Positions 18,666 through 28,694 are shown, numbered from the stretch's first letter. The stretch is 64,000 bases of DNA from Dyella sedimenti (GCF_022760995.1 NZ_JAKWJO010000003.1:310001-374000); one strand, 5' to 3'. A program made the numbers and translations. The notes: generated by a model from the sequence alone, not told the origin.

Positions 18666-20249
18666 TCAGAGCAACTGGCGGAGGACAACGTAGACCGCGC
18701 CGGCCAGCAGGATCGAGGCGGGCAGGGTGAGCACCCAGGCCATCAGCAGGTTGCGCACGGTGGCCCACTGCAGGCCCGAGCCGTTCGCCGCCATGGTGCC
18801 GGCCACGCCGGAGGTGAGCACGTGGGTGGTGCTCACCGGCAGGTGGTACATGTCGGCGGCCTGGATCAGGCCCATCGCCACCAGTTCGGCCGAGGCGCCC
18901 TGGGCATAGGTGAGGTGCTCCTTGCCGATCTTCTCGCCCACGGTCACCACGATGCGCCTCCAGCCCACCATGGTGCCCAGGCCGAGCGCCAGCGCCACCG
19001 CCACCTTCACCCACGGCGGGATGAACTGGATGGCTTCGGTGCCACGCCCGCGCCAACTGGTGAGCGTGGCGGTCTGCGCCTTGTCCAGGCCGGGCTGGGA
19101 CAGCACCAGCGGGATGGCGCTGTTGGCCAGGTAGATGTCGTTGCGCACGTTGCCCATCTGCTCCGGCGGCACGGCGCGCAGCGAGGCGCGATTGCCGACC
19201 TGGCGGTCGATCTCGCCGATCAGCCGGGCCAGCGCCGGCACGGTGGTGGGCAGCAGCTTGCGCTGCTGTACCGCGTCGGTGACGGCCGCGCGCGGGTCGC
19301 CGTCGAACGCGGCGCCATGGGCAGCGTCGGCGAGCACCTGCTGCGTCGCTATGGAAACCTGGTGGAAGCTCTGCACCTGGCCGCCGGACACGGCGCCGTT
19401 CAGCGCGTAGGCGGTGGGCACCGTGCCGATCAGGATCAGCATGATCAGGCCCATGCCCTTCTGCCCGTCGTTGGAGCCATGGCTGAAGCTGACGCCCGTG
19501 CAGGTCAGCACCAGCAGGGCGCGGATCGGCCACGGCGGCGGCTTGCGGCCTTCCGGGGCACGGTACAGCGCCGGCATCTTCACCACCGCCTTGAGCAGCA
19601 CCATCAGCAGCCCGGCGAGGATGAAGCCGGCGATGGGCGAGAACACCAGGCCCCTGAACACGCCCATGGCGGCATCCCAGTTGACGCCGCTGGTGCCGCT
19701 CTTGACCGAGATGAGCTGGTTGGCCAGGCCCACGCCGATGATCGAGCCGATCAGGGTATGCGAGGAGGAATTGGGCAAGCCGAAATACCAGGTGCCCAGG
19801 TTCCACAGGATCGCCGCCAGCAGCAGGGCGAACACCATGGCGAAGCCGGCCTGGCTGCCCACCTGCAGGATCAGCTCCACCGGCAGCAGCGACACCACCG
19901 TGAAGGCCACCGCGCCGGAAGAGGTCAGCACGCCGAGGAAATTGAAGGTACCCGACCAGATCACGGCCAGGTTGGCCGGCATCGAGTGGGTGTAGATCAC
20001 CGTGGCCACCGCGTTGGCGGTGTCGTGGAAGCCGTTGACGAACTCGAAGCCCAGCGCGATCAGCAGGGCGATGCCGAGCAGGATGAAGGGGCCGATGGCG
20101 TGGGAGCGGACCACCGAGAGGTCGTCCACCAGGTGCAGGCCGGCGTAGGCGCCGCCGATCAGCAGGATCACGCCGAACACGATGGCGAAGAGGCGGCCGC
20201 TGCCCTGGCCCTGGTCGGTGGCGGTGACGACGGCGGCTTCGGTCTGCAT
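18666..20249 (-). CDS. PiT-family inorganic phosphate transporter
   Basis: 527-aa polytopic membrane protein of the PiT/PHO4 family. The two inverted signature repeats are present: FEFVNGFHDTANAVATVIYT near residue 75 and SFSHGSNDGQKGMGLIMLI in the middle, and the motif LPNSSSHTLIG has its counterpart LPVSTTHVLTSG near the end. It takes up phosphate, probably as a metal-phosphate complex with protons, and is the usual low-affinity constitutive system. No PhoU-like partner gene is adjacent. Its stop codon abuts a MITE-like element. Confidence 0.93.
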   Translation of the reverse strand: MQTEAAVVTATDQGQGSGRLFAIVFGVILLIGGAYAGLHLVDDLSVVRSHAIGPFILLGIALLIALGFEFVNGFHDTANAVATVIYTHSMPANLAVIWSGTFNFLGVLTSSGAVAFTVVSLLPVELILQVGSQAGFAMVFALLLAAILWNLGTWYFGLPNSSSHTLIGSIIGVGLANQLISVKSGTSGVNWDAAMGVFRGLVFSPIAGFILAGLLMVLLKAVVKMPALYRAPEGRKPPPWPIRALLVLTCTGVSFSHGSNDGQKGMGLIMLILIGTVPTAYALNGAVSGGQVQSFHQVSIATQQVLADAAHGAAFDGDPRAAVTDAVQQRKLLPTTVPALARLIGEIDRQVGNRASLRAVPPEQMGNVRNDIYLANSAIPLVLSQPGLDKAQTATLTSWRGRGTEAIQFIPPWVKVAVALALGLGTMVGWRRIVVTVGEKIGKEHLTYAQGASAELVAMGLIQAADMYHLPVSTTHVLTSGVAGTMAANGSGLQWATVRNLLMAWVLTLPASILLAGAVYVVLRQLL

Positions 20250-20340
20250 GACGCGTCCTCAAGGTCGGCCTCGAGGAAGCTAAGCACCGCCACGCGACAG
20301 GTTCATGACAGCCCGGGCGCCGCCCGTCGTCGCCGTCTTA

Positions 20341-20391
20341 GAGCCTGTTCACGATCTCCGCGCGGGCTACGTGGAGATCGTGAACAGGCTC
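20341..20391. mobile_element. 51-bp palindromic MITE-like relic
   Basis: Two perfect 19-bp inverted arms (GAGCCTGTTCACGATCTCC and its complement) around a 13-bp centre, flanked by TTA on both sides, consistent with a TNA target duplication. The right TTA is the stop codon (TAA) of the aldehyde dehydrogenase gene. It could also act as a transcript-end hairpin for that gene, although no T-tract follows. Confidence 0.7.
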
Positions 20392-21822
20392 TTACACCTC
20401 GCGCATCACCATCAGCCGCAGCTCGGTCATGTCCTCGATGGCGCAGCGCACGCCTTCGCGGCCGATACCGGAGAGCTTCACGCCGCCGTAGGGCATGTTG
20501 TCCACGCGGAAGCTGGGCACGTCGTTGACGATCACGCCGCCCTGTTCCAGCTCGTTCCAGGCGCGCATCGCGTTCGACAGGCTGTCGGTGAAGATGCCGG
20601 CCTGCAGGCCGTAGTCCGAATCGTTGACCTGCGTCACCACCTGGTCGACATCGCGGAACGGGGCGAGCAGGGCGAACGGGCCGAACGCTTCCTGGCGGTA
20701 CGCCTTGGCGTCGGTGGGCACGTTCTCCATCAGCGTGGCCTCCAGCATGGCGCCATGTCGCTTGCCGCCGCACAGCACCTTGCCGCCGCCCTTGCGGGCC
20801 TCCTCGATCCAGCCGTGCAGGCGCTCGGCGGCGGCCTCGTCGATCATCGGGCCGAGGAAGGTGTCCTTCTTCTTCGGATCGCCCGCCTTGAGCTTCTTCA
20901 CCGCGGCGACCAGGCGCTTCTTGAACTCTTCGTAGATCGACGCGTGCGCGTAGATGCGCTGCACGCTGATGCAGCTCTGGCCGGACTGGTAGAACGCGCC
21001 GAACACCACGCGCTCGATCACGCGGTCCAGGCGCGGTCCCTGGTCGGCATCGACGATGCAGGCGGCGTTGCCGCCCAGCTCCAGCGTCACCTTCTTGTGG
21101 CCGGCGCGGGCCTTCAGGTCCCAGCCGATCTGGCTGCCGGTGAAGGACAGCAGCTTGAAGCGCGGGTCCTCCACCAGCGGATCGGCGTGCTTGCCATCCA
21201 GCGTGAGCACCGAGAAGGCGCCCTTGGGCAGGTCGGTCTCGGCCAGCACCTCGCCGATGATGAGCGCGCCGATCGGCGTGCGCTCGGCCGGCTTGAGCAC
21301 GAACGGGCAGCCCGCCGCGATGGCCGGCGCCACCTTGTGCGCCACCAGGTTCAGCGGGAAGTTGAATGGCGTGATGAACGACACCGGCCCCAGCGGCACG
21401 CGCCGGGTGTAGCCGTGGTAGCCGTCCAGCCGCTTGGCGATCTCCAGGTTGATGGTTTCGCCGTTGACGCGCACGGCTTCCTCGGCGGCGATCTCGAAGG
21501 TCTCGATCAGGCGGGTGACTTCGCCATCGGAATCCTTGATCGGCTTGCCCGCTTCCACGCACAGCGCATAGGCCAGTTCCTCGCGGCGTTCGGCGAAGCG
21601 CCGCGCGCAGTGCCGCAGCACCGCCTGGCGCGCCCACGGCTTGAACTCGCGCATGGGGCCGGTGGCCTTCACCGCGGCGGCGATGGCCTTCTCGACCGCC
21701 TTGGCGTCGGGCACCGCCACGCGCGTGGCGACCTTGCCGCTGTACTTGTCCAGCACGTCCATCGTTTCCTTCGAGGTCTGCGGCTGGTTGGCGAGGTAGT
21801 ACGGGTAGTTCTTGGCAAGCAT
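20392..21822 (-). CDS. NAD(P)-dependent aldehyde dehydrogenase
   Basis: 476-aa ALDH superfamily enzyme that oxidises an aldehyde to a carboxylate or thioester. Conserved points: FITPFNFPLNLVAHKVAPA, LKPAERTP, the Glu motif LELGGNAACIV, the catalytic Cys in FYQSGQSCISVQRIY, and the coenzyme motif EAFGPFALL. The subfamily resembles lactaldehyde or phosphonoacetaldehyde dehydrogenases, but the substrate cannot be assigned. It starts 17 bp after the stop of the ThDP enzyme gene, so the two are an operon and the ThDP enzyme may produce its aldehyde or share its pathway. Confidence 0.9.
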   Translation of the reverse strand: MLAKNYPYYLANQPQTSKETMDVLDKYSGKVATRVAVPDAKAVEKAIAAAVKATGPMREFKPWARQAVLRHCARRFAERREELAYALCVEAGKPIKDSDGEVTRLIETFEIAAEEAVRVNGETINLEIAKRLDGYHGYTRRVPLGPVSFITPFNFPLNLVAHKVAPAIAAGCPFVLKPAERTPIGALIIGEVLAETDLPKGAFSVLTLDGKHADPLVEDPRFKLLSFTGSQIGWDLKARAGHKKVTLELGGNAACIVDADQGPRLDRVIERVVFGAFYQSGQSCISVQRIYAHASIYEEFKKRLVAAVKKLKAGDPKKKDTFLGPMIDEAAAERLHGWIEEARKGGGKVLCGGKRHGAMLEATLMENVPTDAKAYRQEAFGPFALLAPFRDVDQVVTQVNDSDYGLQAGIFTDSLSNAMRAWNELEQGGVIVNDVPSFRVDNMPYGGVKLSGIGREGVRCAIEDMTELRLMVMREV

Positions 21823-21838
21823 GCGGGGCTCCGTGCGA

Positions 21839-23482
21839 TCAGACGGCGGCGCTCAGCCGTTTGATCTCTTCGTTGAGGATGCGGTGATTGTCCGAGTAAT
21901 CGATGGCCAGGTCGATCAAGTGCACGCCGCCGGCGTCGAACGCGCGCTGCAGCGTCGGCAGGAACTCCGCGGCGCTGCCGGGACGGTGGCCGTGCGCGCC
22001 ATGCGCCTGGGCGAACTGGACGAAATCGGGATTGCCGAACGCCATGCCGTAGTCGGCGTAGCCCATCTCCGCCTGCTTCCAGCGGATCATGCCGTAGGCA
22101 TCGTCGCGCAGCAGCAGGATCACCAGGTCCAGCTTCAGCCGCACGGCCGTTTCCAGCTCTTGCGCGTTCATCATGAAGCCGCCGTCGCCGCAGATGGCCA
22201 GCACCTTGCGCCCGGGATAGACCATGGTGGCCGCCATCGCCGAGGGCAGGCCGGCGCCCATGGTGGCCAGCGCGTTGTCGAGCAGGATGGTGTTGGGCTG
22301 GCGGGCGCGGTAGTAGCGCGCGTACCAGAGCTTGTACATGCCGTTGTCCAGGCACAGCACGCCGTCGTCGGGCATGAAGCGGCGGGTGTCGTCCACGATG
22401 CGCACCGGGTGCATCGGGAAGCGCTGGTCGCGCGCATGGTCGGTCAGCTGCGCGTGGAACGCCACGCGCACGCGGTCGAAGAAGGCGAAGTCCCAGTGCG
22501 CCTGGGGTTCCAGCGCGTCGGTGAGCCGCTCCACCGTGTGCGCGATGTCGCCCACCACCTCGATCTGCGGGAAGTAGACCGCATCCACCTCGGCGCTGGA
22601 GAAGTTGATGTGGATGACCGTGCGCCGCCCCTTGCGCATCAGGAACGGCGGCTTTTCCACCACGTCGTGGCCCACGTTGACGATGGCGTCGGCGGCGTCA
22701 ATGGCACGGTGCACGAAGTCGCCGTCGGACAGCGCGGCATTGCCCAGCCACAGCGGATGGTCCTCGTCGATCACGCCCTTGCCCATCTGGGTGGTGAAGA
22801 ACGGGATGCCCAGCTTGTCGATGAAGGCACGCAGCGCCACCGTGGTGCGCTGGCGGTTGGCGGCGGCGCCGATCATCAGGATCGGATGCTTCGCGCTGGC
22901 GATGGCCTCGGCGGCCTGCACCAATGCCGCCTCGTCGGGCGCGGGGCGCCGCGCGTATTCGGTGGGCAGCAGGATCGCCTCTTCCACCGTGTCGCGCGCG
23001 ATGTCCTCGGGCAGTTCCAGGTGAACCGCGCCGGGACGTTCCTCCTCGGCGCGGCGGAACGCCTCGCGGATGCGCGCGGGAATGGTCGCGGCCGACACCA
23101 GCTGGCGCGTGTACTTGGTCAGCGGCTGCATCATGTCCACCACGTCCACCAGCTGGAACAGGCCCTGCTTGTGCTCGCGGATCGGCTTCTGCCCGGTGAT
23201 CATCAGCATCGGCATGGCGCCGAGCTGGGCGTAAGCCGCGGCGGTCACCAGGTTGGTGGCGCCGGGACCCAGCGTGGAGAGCGCGACGCCGGCCTCGCCG
23301 GTAAGCCGGCCCCAGGTGGCCGCCATGAAACCGGCGGCCTGTTCATGGCGGGTCACGACCAGGCGTATCGACGATTCGCGCAACGCCTCGACCAGGTCCA
23401 GGTTTTCCTCGCCGGGCACGCCGAAGATGCTGCGCACGCCTTCCGCTTCCAGCGCCTTGACGAACAATGCCGCTGCCTTCAT
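21839..23482 (-). CDS. Thiamine-diphosphate enzyme, acetolactate synthase large-subunit family
   Basis: 547-aa ThDP enzyme. The N-terminal domain has the catalytic Glu region VVTRHEQAAGFMA; the C-terminal cofactor site reads GDGGFMMNAQELETA ending in LLLRDDAYGMI, the GDG..N motif. This is the AlsS/IlvB family that condenses pyruvate after decarboxylation, but no regulatory small subunit gene is nearby and the partner is an aldehyde dehydrogenase. A catabolic role (acetolactate/acetoin type, or decarboxylation of another 2-oxo acid) is more likely than branched-chain synthesis. Confidence 0.82.
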   Translation of the reverse strand: MKAAALFVKALEAEGVRSIFGVPGEENLDLVEALRESSIRLVVTRHEQAAGFMAATWGRLTGEAGVALSTLGPGATNLVTAAAYAQLGAMPMLMITGQKPIREHKQGLFQLVDVVDMMQPLTKYTRQLVSAATIPARIREAFRRAEEERPGAVHLELPEDIARDTVEEAILLPTEYARRPAPDEAALVQAAEAIASAKHPILMIGAAANRQRTTVALRAFIDKLGIPFFTTQMGKGVIDEDHPLWLGNAALSDGDFVHRAIDAADAIVNVGHDVVEKPPFLMRKGRRTVIHINFSSAEVDAVYFPQIEVVGDIAHTVERLTDALEPQAHWDFAFFDRVRVAFHAQLTDHARDQRFPMHPVRIVDDTRRFMPDDGVLCLDNGMYKLWYARYYRARQPNTILLDNALATMGAGLPSAMAATMVYPGRKVLAICGDGGFMMNAQELETAVRLKLDLVILLLRDDAYGMIRWKQAEMGYADYGMAFGNPDFVQFAQAHGAHGHRPGSAAEFLPTLQRAFDAGGVHLIDLAIDYSDNHRILNEEIKRLSAAV

Positions 23483-23569
23483 GCGAGGCTCTCCGCTGCG
23501 AAGCGCGCAGGATGCGGCATGGCTCGTTCATATCGCGTGAGGCGAAAGGCCGCGCCGCCATCTATCCCT

Positions 23570-23659
23570 TGTGGGAGCGCACCCTGTGCGCGACTGGCGG
23601 ATGAGGGAAACCTGCATCGTCGTCGGGCACATCAGTCGCGCACAGGGTGCGCTCCCACG
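23570..23659. repeat. REP pair (BIME), family 1
   Basis: Copies at 23570-23594 and 23635-23659 in inverted orientation, separated by 40 bp, between the ThDP enzyme gene start and the end of xseA. Confidence 0.85.
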
Positions 23660-23681
23660 AGGGAAAACAAAGAGGGGAACG

Positions 23682-25046
23682 TCAGGGGCGATGGGGCTCA
23701 TCGCTTCGTACCACCAGCGGCAGCTCGCCATCCGCCAGCCGCCCGCGTAGAGAGGCCCCGTCGGAGACATCCTTGGCCGAACGCACGACCTTGCCTTCGG
23801 CATCGAACAGGATGGCGTAGCCGCGCTCCAGCGTGGCCAGCGGGCTGATTGCGTGCAGGGCGCGCCCGGCGTGGCGCAAGGCCAGGCGGTCGCGTTCCAG
23901 CCGCCGCTCCACCGTCCGGCGCAGGCGTTGCGACAACTCGGCCAGCCGCTGTTGCAGCAGCGCCAGGCGCTGGCGCGGATGCTGGGCCAGCAGGCGGGCG
24001 TGCAGGCGTTCGAGTTCCGCACGGCGCCAACGCGCCTGTTCGCGCTGCACGCCAAGCAGACGGCGTTGCAGATGCAGCAGGCGTTCGCGGTCGCGTGCCA
24101 GGCGTGCCTGCGGCCGCTGCGCCTGCAGGCGGGCGAGCAGGTGGTCCAGTTGCTGGACGCGCGATTGCAGGCGCCGCCGCTCCAGCGTGGAGAGCCGTTG
24201 TTCCAGTTGCTGCAGGTGGCGGCGCAGCGCATGGGCGTCGGGCACCAACAGTTCGGCCGCCGCCGAGGGCGTGGGCGCGCGCAGGTCGGCCACGAAGTCG
24301 GCAATGCTGAAGTCGATCTCGTGGCCCACCGCCGATACCACCGGCACCGCGCTGGCGTGGATGGCGCGCGCCACCGCCTCGTCGTTGAAGGCCCACAGGT
24401 CCTCCAGCGAGCCGCCGCCGCGGGTAAGCAGCAGCACGTCGTAGCGGCCGCTGGCCGAGGCCTTGCGCAGCATGCCCGCGATGGCCGGCGGCGCCTCGCG
24501 GCCCTGTACCGGCACCGGCAACACGTCCACCTCGGCCAGCGGCCAGCGGCGGGACATCACGCTCAGCACGTCGCGGATCGCCGCGCCGGTGGCCGAGGTA
24601 ATCACGCCGATCCGGCGGGCATAGCGGGGCAGGGGACGCTTGCGGGCCGGATCGAACAGGCCCTCGGCGTCCAGCCGCGCTTTCAACTGCTCGAACTCGC
24701 GCTGCAGCGCGCCTTCGCCGGCCGGCTCCATGTGCTCGGCGACGAGCTGGAATTCGCCGCGCGGCTCGTACAGGCCCACCCGGGCGCGCACCAGCACGTG
24801 CATGCCGTCGGCCGGGCGGAACTTCAGCCAACCGCTCTTGGGCCGGAACATGGCGCAGCGCACCTGGGCGCCGGCGTCCTTCAGGGTGAAGTAGAGGTGG
24901 CCCGAGGCCGGACGGGCCACGTTGGATAATTCACCTTCGATCCAGACCAGCGGCAGCGCGTCCTCCAGCAGGTCGCGCACCAGCCGGTTGAGCGTGCTGG
25001 GCGTCAGGATCTGGCGGGAGGGCGGGTGGTCGTCGGGCGTCTGCAT
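23682..25046 (-). CDS. xseA: Exodeoxyribonuclease VII large subunit
   Basis: 454-aa catalytic subunit that degrades single-stranded DNA in both directions with the small subunit XseB (not in the window). N-terminal OB fold: LVWIEGELSNVARPASGHLYFTLKD, AQVRCAMFR. The nuclease domain shows GVITSATGAAIRDVLSVM, LTRGGGSLEDLWAFNDE and VSAVGHEIDFSIADFVADLRAPTPSAAAE. A long Arg/Leu coiled coil (about 290-400) and the ERGYAIL C-terminal segment follow. Length and domain order are normal. Confidence 0.96.
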   Translation of the reverse strand: MQTPDDHPPSRQILTPSTLNRLVRDLLEDALPLVWIEGELSNVARPASGHLYFTLKDAGAQVRCAMFRPKSGWLKFRPADGMHVLVRARVGLYEPRGEFQLVAEHMEPAGEGALQREFEQLKARLDAEGLFDPARKRPLPRYARRIGVITSATGAAIRDVLSVMSRRWPLAEVDVLPVPVQGREAPPAIAGMLRKASASGRYDVLLLTRGGGSLEDLWAFNDEAVARAIHASAVPVVSAVGHEIDFSIADFVADLRAPTPSAAAELLVPDAHALRRHLQQLEQRLSTLERRRLQSRVQQLDHLLARLQAQRPQARLARDRERLLHLQRRLLGVQREQARWRRAELERLHARLLAQHPRQRLALLQQRLAELSQRLRRTVERRLERDRLALRHAGRALHAISPLATLERGYAILFDAEGKVVRSAKDVSDGASLRGRLADGELPLVVRSDEPHRP

Positions 25047-25134
25047 GGACTGTGCAGCCTAGCATGGATGGCTTGGATAACAATCGCTTGCCCGATCCTC
25101 TGCAGGTTTTTTCTCGCTTGCGGGCGCGTGGCGG

Positions 25135-26583
25135 TCAGTCTTCCGCGGGCATGGACCGGCGCCGCTGCCGCAGCTGCCAGGCGCGAGCCACCAGGTTGAG
25201 CGCCAGCCAGGCGGCGACCACGCTGAGCGGCCAGCCGAGCACGGCGGGCCACAGCACCGCCACCACCGCCAGCAGGGCCAGCAGCAGGGCGCCGCCCAGC
25301 AGGGGAGTGGGTGAGCTGTCGCCCAGTACGCGGCGGTCGGTGAGCGCGGCGCCCACCGTATTGGCGATGCGCAGCGCCCCGGCCGCGGTGCGGCCGGAAC
25401 TGCCGCCCACGTGGCGTTGCCGCGATGGCTGCCCGGCGCTGCTGCGCACCTGGTCGGCGTGGCGGCGCCAGCGCCGGGGCGCCAGCACGATCTCGGTGGC
25501 GTTGGTGAGGTCCTGCTCGTATTGCGCGGCCAGCGCGGCGGCGAAGCCCGCGTCCTCGACAGCCACGTCGATCTCGCGGTTGCCCAGCCAACTGGCGATA
25601 TTGAGGTTGGATGACCCCACGCGCGCCCACAGGCCGTCGGCTACCGCGGTCTTGGCGTGCAGCATCGAGCCGTTCCACTCGAACACGCGGATGCCGGCCT
25701 TCAGCAGCGGCCGGTAGCCCGAGCGCGACATCCCGGCCACGAGGGGGATGTCGCTGCTGCCGGGCACCAGCAGCCGCACGTCCACGCCGTCGCGTGCCGC
25801 GGCGGCCAATGCCTGCACGTAGGGCGCCATGCCGACGAAGTAGGCGTCGGTCAGCCACAGGGTGCGGCGCGCCATGGCGGCAATCAGCTGGTCGAGCCGG
25901 TACATGCCCGCGGTGGAGGGCTGCGTGGCGATCACGCGCAGGGCGATCGAGCCCGGCTCGTCCGCTCCCTGCGGCGGGGAATCCAGCGGCGCTAGCGGCG
26001 TGCCGATGCTGGCCCAGCTTTCCGCGAAGGCGTTTTCCAGTTCCGCCACCGCCGGGCCGCGCAGGGCGACGCCGGTGTCGCGCCAGGGCGGCACGCCGCG
26101 CGCGGGTTCGCCCAGCCACTTCTCGCTGATGCAGACGCCGGAAAGAAAGCCGATCTCGCCGTCCACCGCCAACAGCTTGCGGTGGTCGCGGCTGACCCAG
26201 CCGAAGGGCGCCCCGAAGCGTGGCGGATTGAACGCCCGTGCCTGTCCCCCGGCCGCGCGCAGCGGTGCCCAGAAGCGGTCGCCGGACTGGCCCTTGCAGC
26301 CCAGCCAGTCGTAGATCACCGCCACCGCCACGCCGCGTTGCGCGCAGGCCACCAGGGCCTCGCGGAAGGACTGACCCACCGCGTCGTCGCGGACGATGTA
26401 GTTCTCCAGCAGCACGTGCCGCCGCGCGCCGCGGATGGCGGCGAGCCAGGCCTCGTAGTGGGCGGCGGCGTCGATCAGCAGTTCGGCGGCATTGCCGCCC
26501 AGCAGCGGCGCGCCGGCGGCGCGGCTCAGGGCCTGTTCGGCGAGCAGGCGGGTGGTCGCGGGGGCAAAGGGCTTGGAATCCAT
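25135..26583 (-). CDS. PLD-superfamily phospholipid synthase (cardiolipin synthase-like)
   Basis: 482-aa protein with two HKD motifs: HRKLLAVDGEIGFLSG (His134, Lys136, Asp141) and LHAKTAVADGLWARVGSSN at about residue 310. The two-motif arrangement without N-terminal membrane helices resembles ClsB-type enzymes, which make cardiolipin or related lipids by phosphatidyl transfer. Unlike ClsB, the last 70 residues add two probable membrane segments (LLGGALLLALLAVVAVLW, WPLSVVAAWLALNLVA), which would anchor it. A nuclease role is less likely. Confidence 0.82.
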   Translation of the reverse strand: MDSKPFAPATTRLLAEQALSRAAGAPLLGGNAAELLIDAAAHYEAWLAAIRGARRHVLLENYIVRDDAVGQSFREALVACAQRGVAVAVIYDWLGCKGQSGDRFWAPLRAAGGQARAFNPPRFGAPFGWVSRDHRKLLAVDGEIGFLSGVCISEKWLGEPARGVPPWRDTGVALRGPAVAELENAFAESWASIGTPLAPLDSPPQGADEPGSIALRVIATQPSTAGMYRLDQLIAAMARRTLWLTDAYFVGMAPYVQALAAAARDGVDVRLLVPGSSDIPLVAGMSRSGYRPLLKAGIRVFEWNGSMLHAKTAVADGLWARVGSSNLNIASWLGNREIDVAVEDAGFAAALAAQYEQDLTNATEIVLAPRRWRRHADQVRSSAGQPSRQRHVGGSSGRTAAGALRIANTVGAALTDRRVLGDSSPTPLLGGALLLALLAVVAVLWPAVLGWPLSVVAAWLALNLVARAWQLRQRRRSMPAED

Positions 26584-26705
26584 GGGCCGAGTGTAGGCTA
26601 TGCCTCGGTGCCGCCTTCAAGCCGCGTTCACCCGGAACATGCCACGAATTACGCGCCGTCCGTTCCGACATGCCGTTCCCATGAACCCACTGTCATGTCC
26701 ACTCC

Positions 26706-28649
26706 ATGTCGCCTGAGCAATGTCATACCGACACCGAAGCCTGCGCACAGCACATCGCCGAAAGGATTGGCCCCGACCTGCGCGTGGCGGCCCCGCTCGG
26801 GCTGGGCAAGCCGCACGGTCTGCTCAATGCGCTATACCGCCTGACCCAGGCTGATACCTCGCGCTCGCTGACGCTGTACACCGCGCTTTCGCTGACCCGC
26901 CCGCATCCGGCGCGCGGGCTGGAGGAGCGCTTCCTCGCGCCCTTTGTCGAACGGCACTTCGGCGCTGGCGCGGTCGATCCGGCCTACGCGGTCGACCAGG
27001 CGGCCAACGCCCTGCCGTTCAACGTGGCGGTGCACGAGTTCTACATGCAGTCCGGCGCGCTGCTGTCGTCCGGCAGCGCGCAGCGCAACTACATCAGCCA
27101 GAACTACACCCACGTGGCCCGCGACCTGGCGGTGCAGGACATCAACGTGCTGGTGCAGCTGGTGGCCCGCCGCGACACGCCGGATGGCGCGCGCTACAGC
27201 CTCTCGTGCAATCCCGACCTGACGCTGGATTTCATCGACCAGGTGGTGCAGTCCGGCAAGCCGCGGCCGCTGTGCGTGGCGGTGGTGCATCCGGACCTGC
27301 CTTACGTCAGCGGGCATGCGGAAGTCTCGCGCGACTATTTCGATCTTGAGCTCGCCACCGAGGAGGCGCCGCCGCTGTTCGCGCTGCCGCGCCAGCCGGT
27401 GGACATCACCGAATACGCCCTGGGCCTGCACGCCAGCGCGCTGGTGCGCGACGGCGGCTGCCTGCAGATCGGCATCGGCGCGCTGTCCGATGCGCTGGTG
27501 CATGCGTTGCGCTGGCGCCAGCAGGACAACACCCAGTGGCGCCGCGCCCTGGTAGCGCTGGACCCGCGCGGCGGCACGCACGCGCTGGCGGCGCGCATGG
27601 GCGGCCTGGCGCCGTTCCGCATCGGCCTGTACGGCGCCAGCGAGATGGTGATGGATGGCTTCATGCACCTGCATCGCGCCGGCGTACTCAAGCGCCGCGC
27701 CTGGGACGACCTCGACCAGGAACGCGCCGCCGCCTGCGGCCGGCTGCCGCCGGAAACGCCGGGCGGGCACGTCCTGCGCGGCGCGTTCTACCTGGGCTCG
27801 CGCGAGCTGTACGAATGGATCGCCGCGCTGGAAGCGGAAGCCCCGGGCGCGCTGGACATGTGTCGCGTGTCCAACGTCAATCACCTCTATGGCGACCATC
27901 AGGCACTGGCGATGCTGCAGCGCCGGGGCGCGCGCTTTTTCAACACCTGCATGATGGCCACGCTGCTCGGCTCGGCGGTGTCCGACGGCCTGGAGAACGG
28001 CGAGGTGGTCAGCGGCGTCGGCGGCCAGTACAACTTCGTCGCGATGGCGCACGAGCTGCCGGACGGGCGCTCCGTGCTGCTGCTGCGCTCGACGCGCCAG
28101 GGTCCCGCCGGGGTGGAGACCAATATCCGCTGGAACTATGGCAGTTCGACCATTCCCCGCCACTTGCGCGACCTGTTCGTCACCGAATACGGCGTGGCCG
28201 ACCTGCGCGGCAAGAGCGACAGCGAGTGCATCGAAGCCATGCTGGCGATCACCGACGCCCGTTTCATCGACGCGCTGTGCGCCGAGGCCAAGTCGCATGG
28301 CAAGCTCTCGGCGGATTTCCAGGTGCCCGAGCGCTGGCGCCGCAACCGGCCCGAGCACCTGCGCGAGGCATTGAAGCCCTGGCAGGCCAAGGGCCAGTTG
28401 CCGGCGTTCCCGTTCGGCAGCGACTTCACCGAGGTCGAGCAGCGCCTGCTGCCCGCGCTGGACTGGCTGAAGCAGCGTGGCGGCCACTGGCGCGGCAAGC
28501 TCGAGATCCTGCGCACGGCGCTGCGCCCGGGTACGCCGGCGGCCGGGGAGGACGAGGCGCTGGCGCGCATGGGATTGGAACGACCGGCGAGCCTTGGCGG
28601 GTACATGTTGCGCCGGATACTGCTCGCGGCCTTGCGCCGGGCCGGGTGA
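26706..28649 (+). CDS. Acetyl-CoA hydrolase/transferase family protein
   Basis: 647-aa member of the acetyl-CoA hydrolase/CoA-transferase family. The C-terminal half shows the family core: VVSGVGGQYNFVAMAHELPDGRS, LLLRSTR and IVTEYGVADL-like FVTEYGVADLRGKSD. The expected catalytic Glu lies in the FVTEYGVADL segment. It is longer than E. coli or Clostridium relatives because of an extended, divergent N terminus. It probably moves CoA between acetate or other short acids. No Shine-Dalgarno sequence is obvious before ATG 26706, so the start is less sure than the frame. Confidence 0.82.
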   Translation: MSPEQCHTDTEACAQHIAERIGPDLRVAAPLGLGKPHGLLNALYRLTQADTSRSLTLYTALSLTRPHPARGLEERFLAPFVERHFGAGAVDPAYAVDQAANALPFNVAVHEFYMQSGALLSSGSAQRNYISQNYTHVARDLAVQDINVLVQLVARRDTPDGARYSLSCNPDLTLDFIDQVVQSGKPRPLCVAVVHPDLPYVSGHAEVSRDYFDLELATEEAPPLFALPRQPVDITEYALGLHASALVRDGGCLQIGIGALSDALVHALRWRQQDNTQWRRALVALDPRGGTHALAARMGGLAPFRIGLYGASEMVMDGFMHLHRAGVLKRRAWDDLDQERAAACGRLPPETPGGHVLRGAFYLGSRELYEWIAALEAEAPGALDMCRVSNVNHLYGDHQALAMLQRRGARFFNTCMMATLLGSAVSDGLENGEVVSGVGGQYNFVAMAHELPDGRSVLLLRSTRQGPAGVETNIRWNYGSSTIPRHLRDLFVTEYGVADLRGKSDSECIEAMLAITDARFIDALCAEAKSHGKLSADFQVPERWRRNRPEHLREALKPWQAKGQLPAFPFGSDFTEVEQRLLPALDWLKQRGGHWRGKLEILRTALRPGTPAAGEDEALARMGLERPASLGGYMLRRILLAALRRAG

Positions 28650-28694
28650 GCCGCTTCGGCGGGAACGTGCGGGCACGCTCCCGCCGGCACCGGC

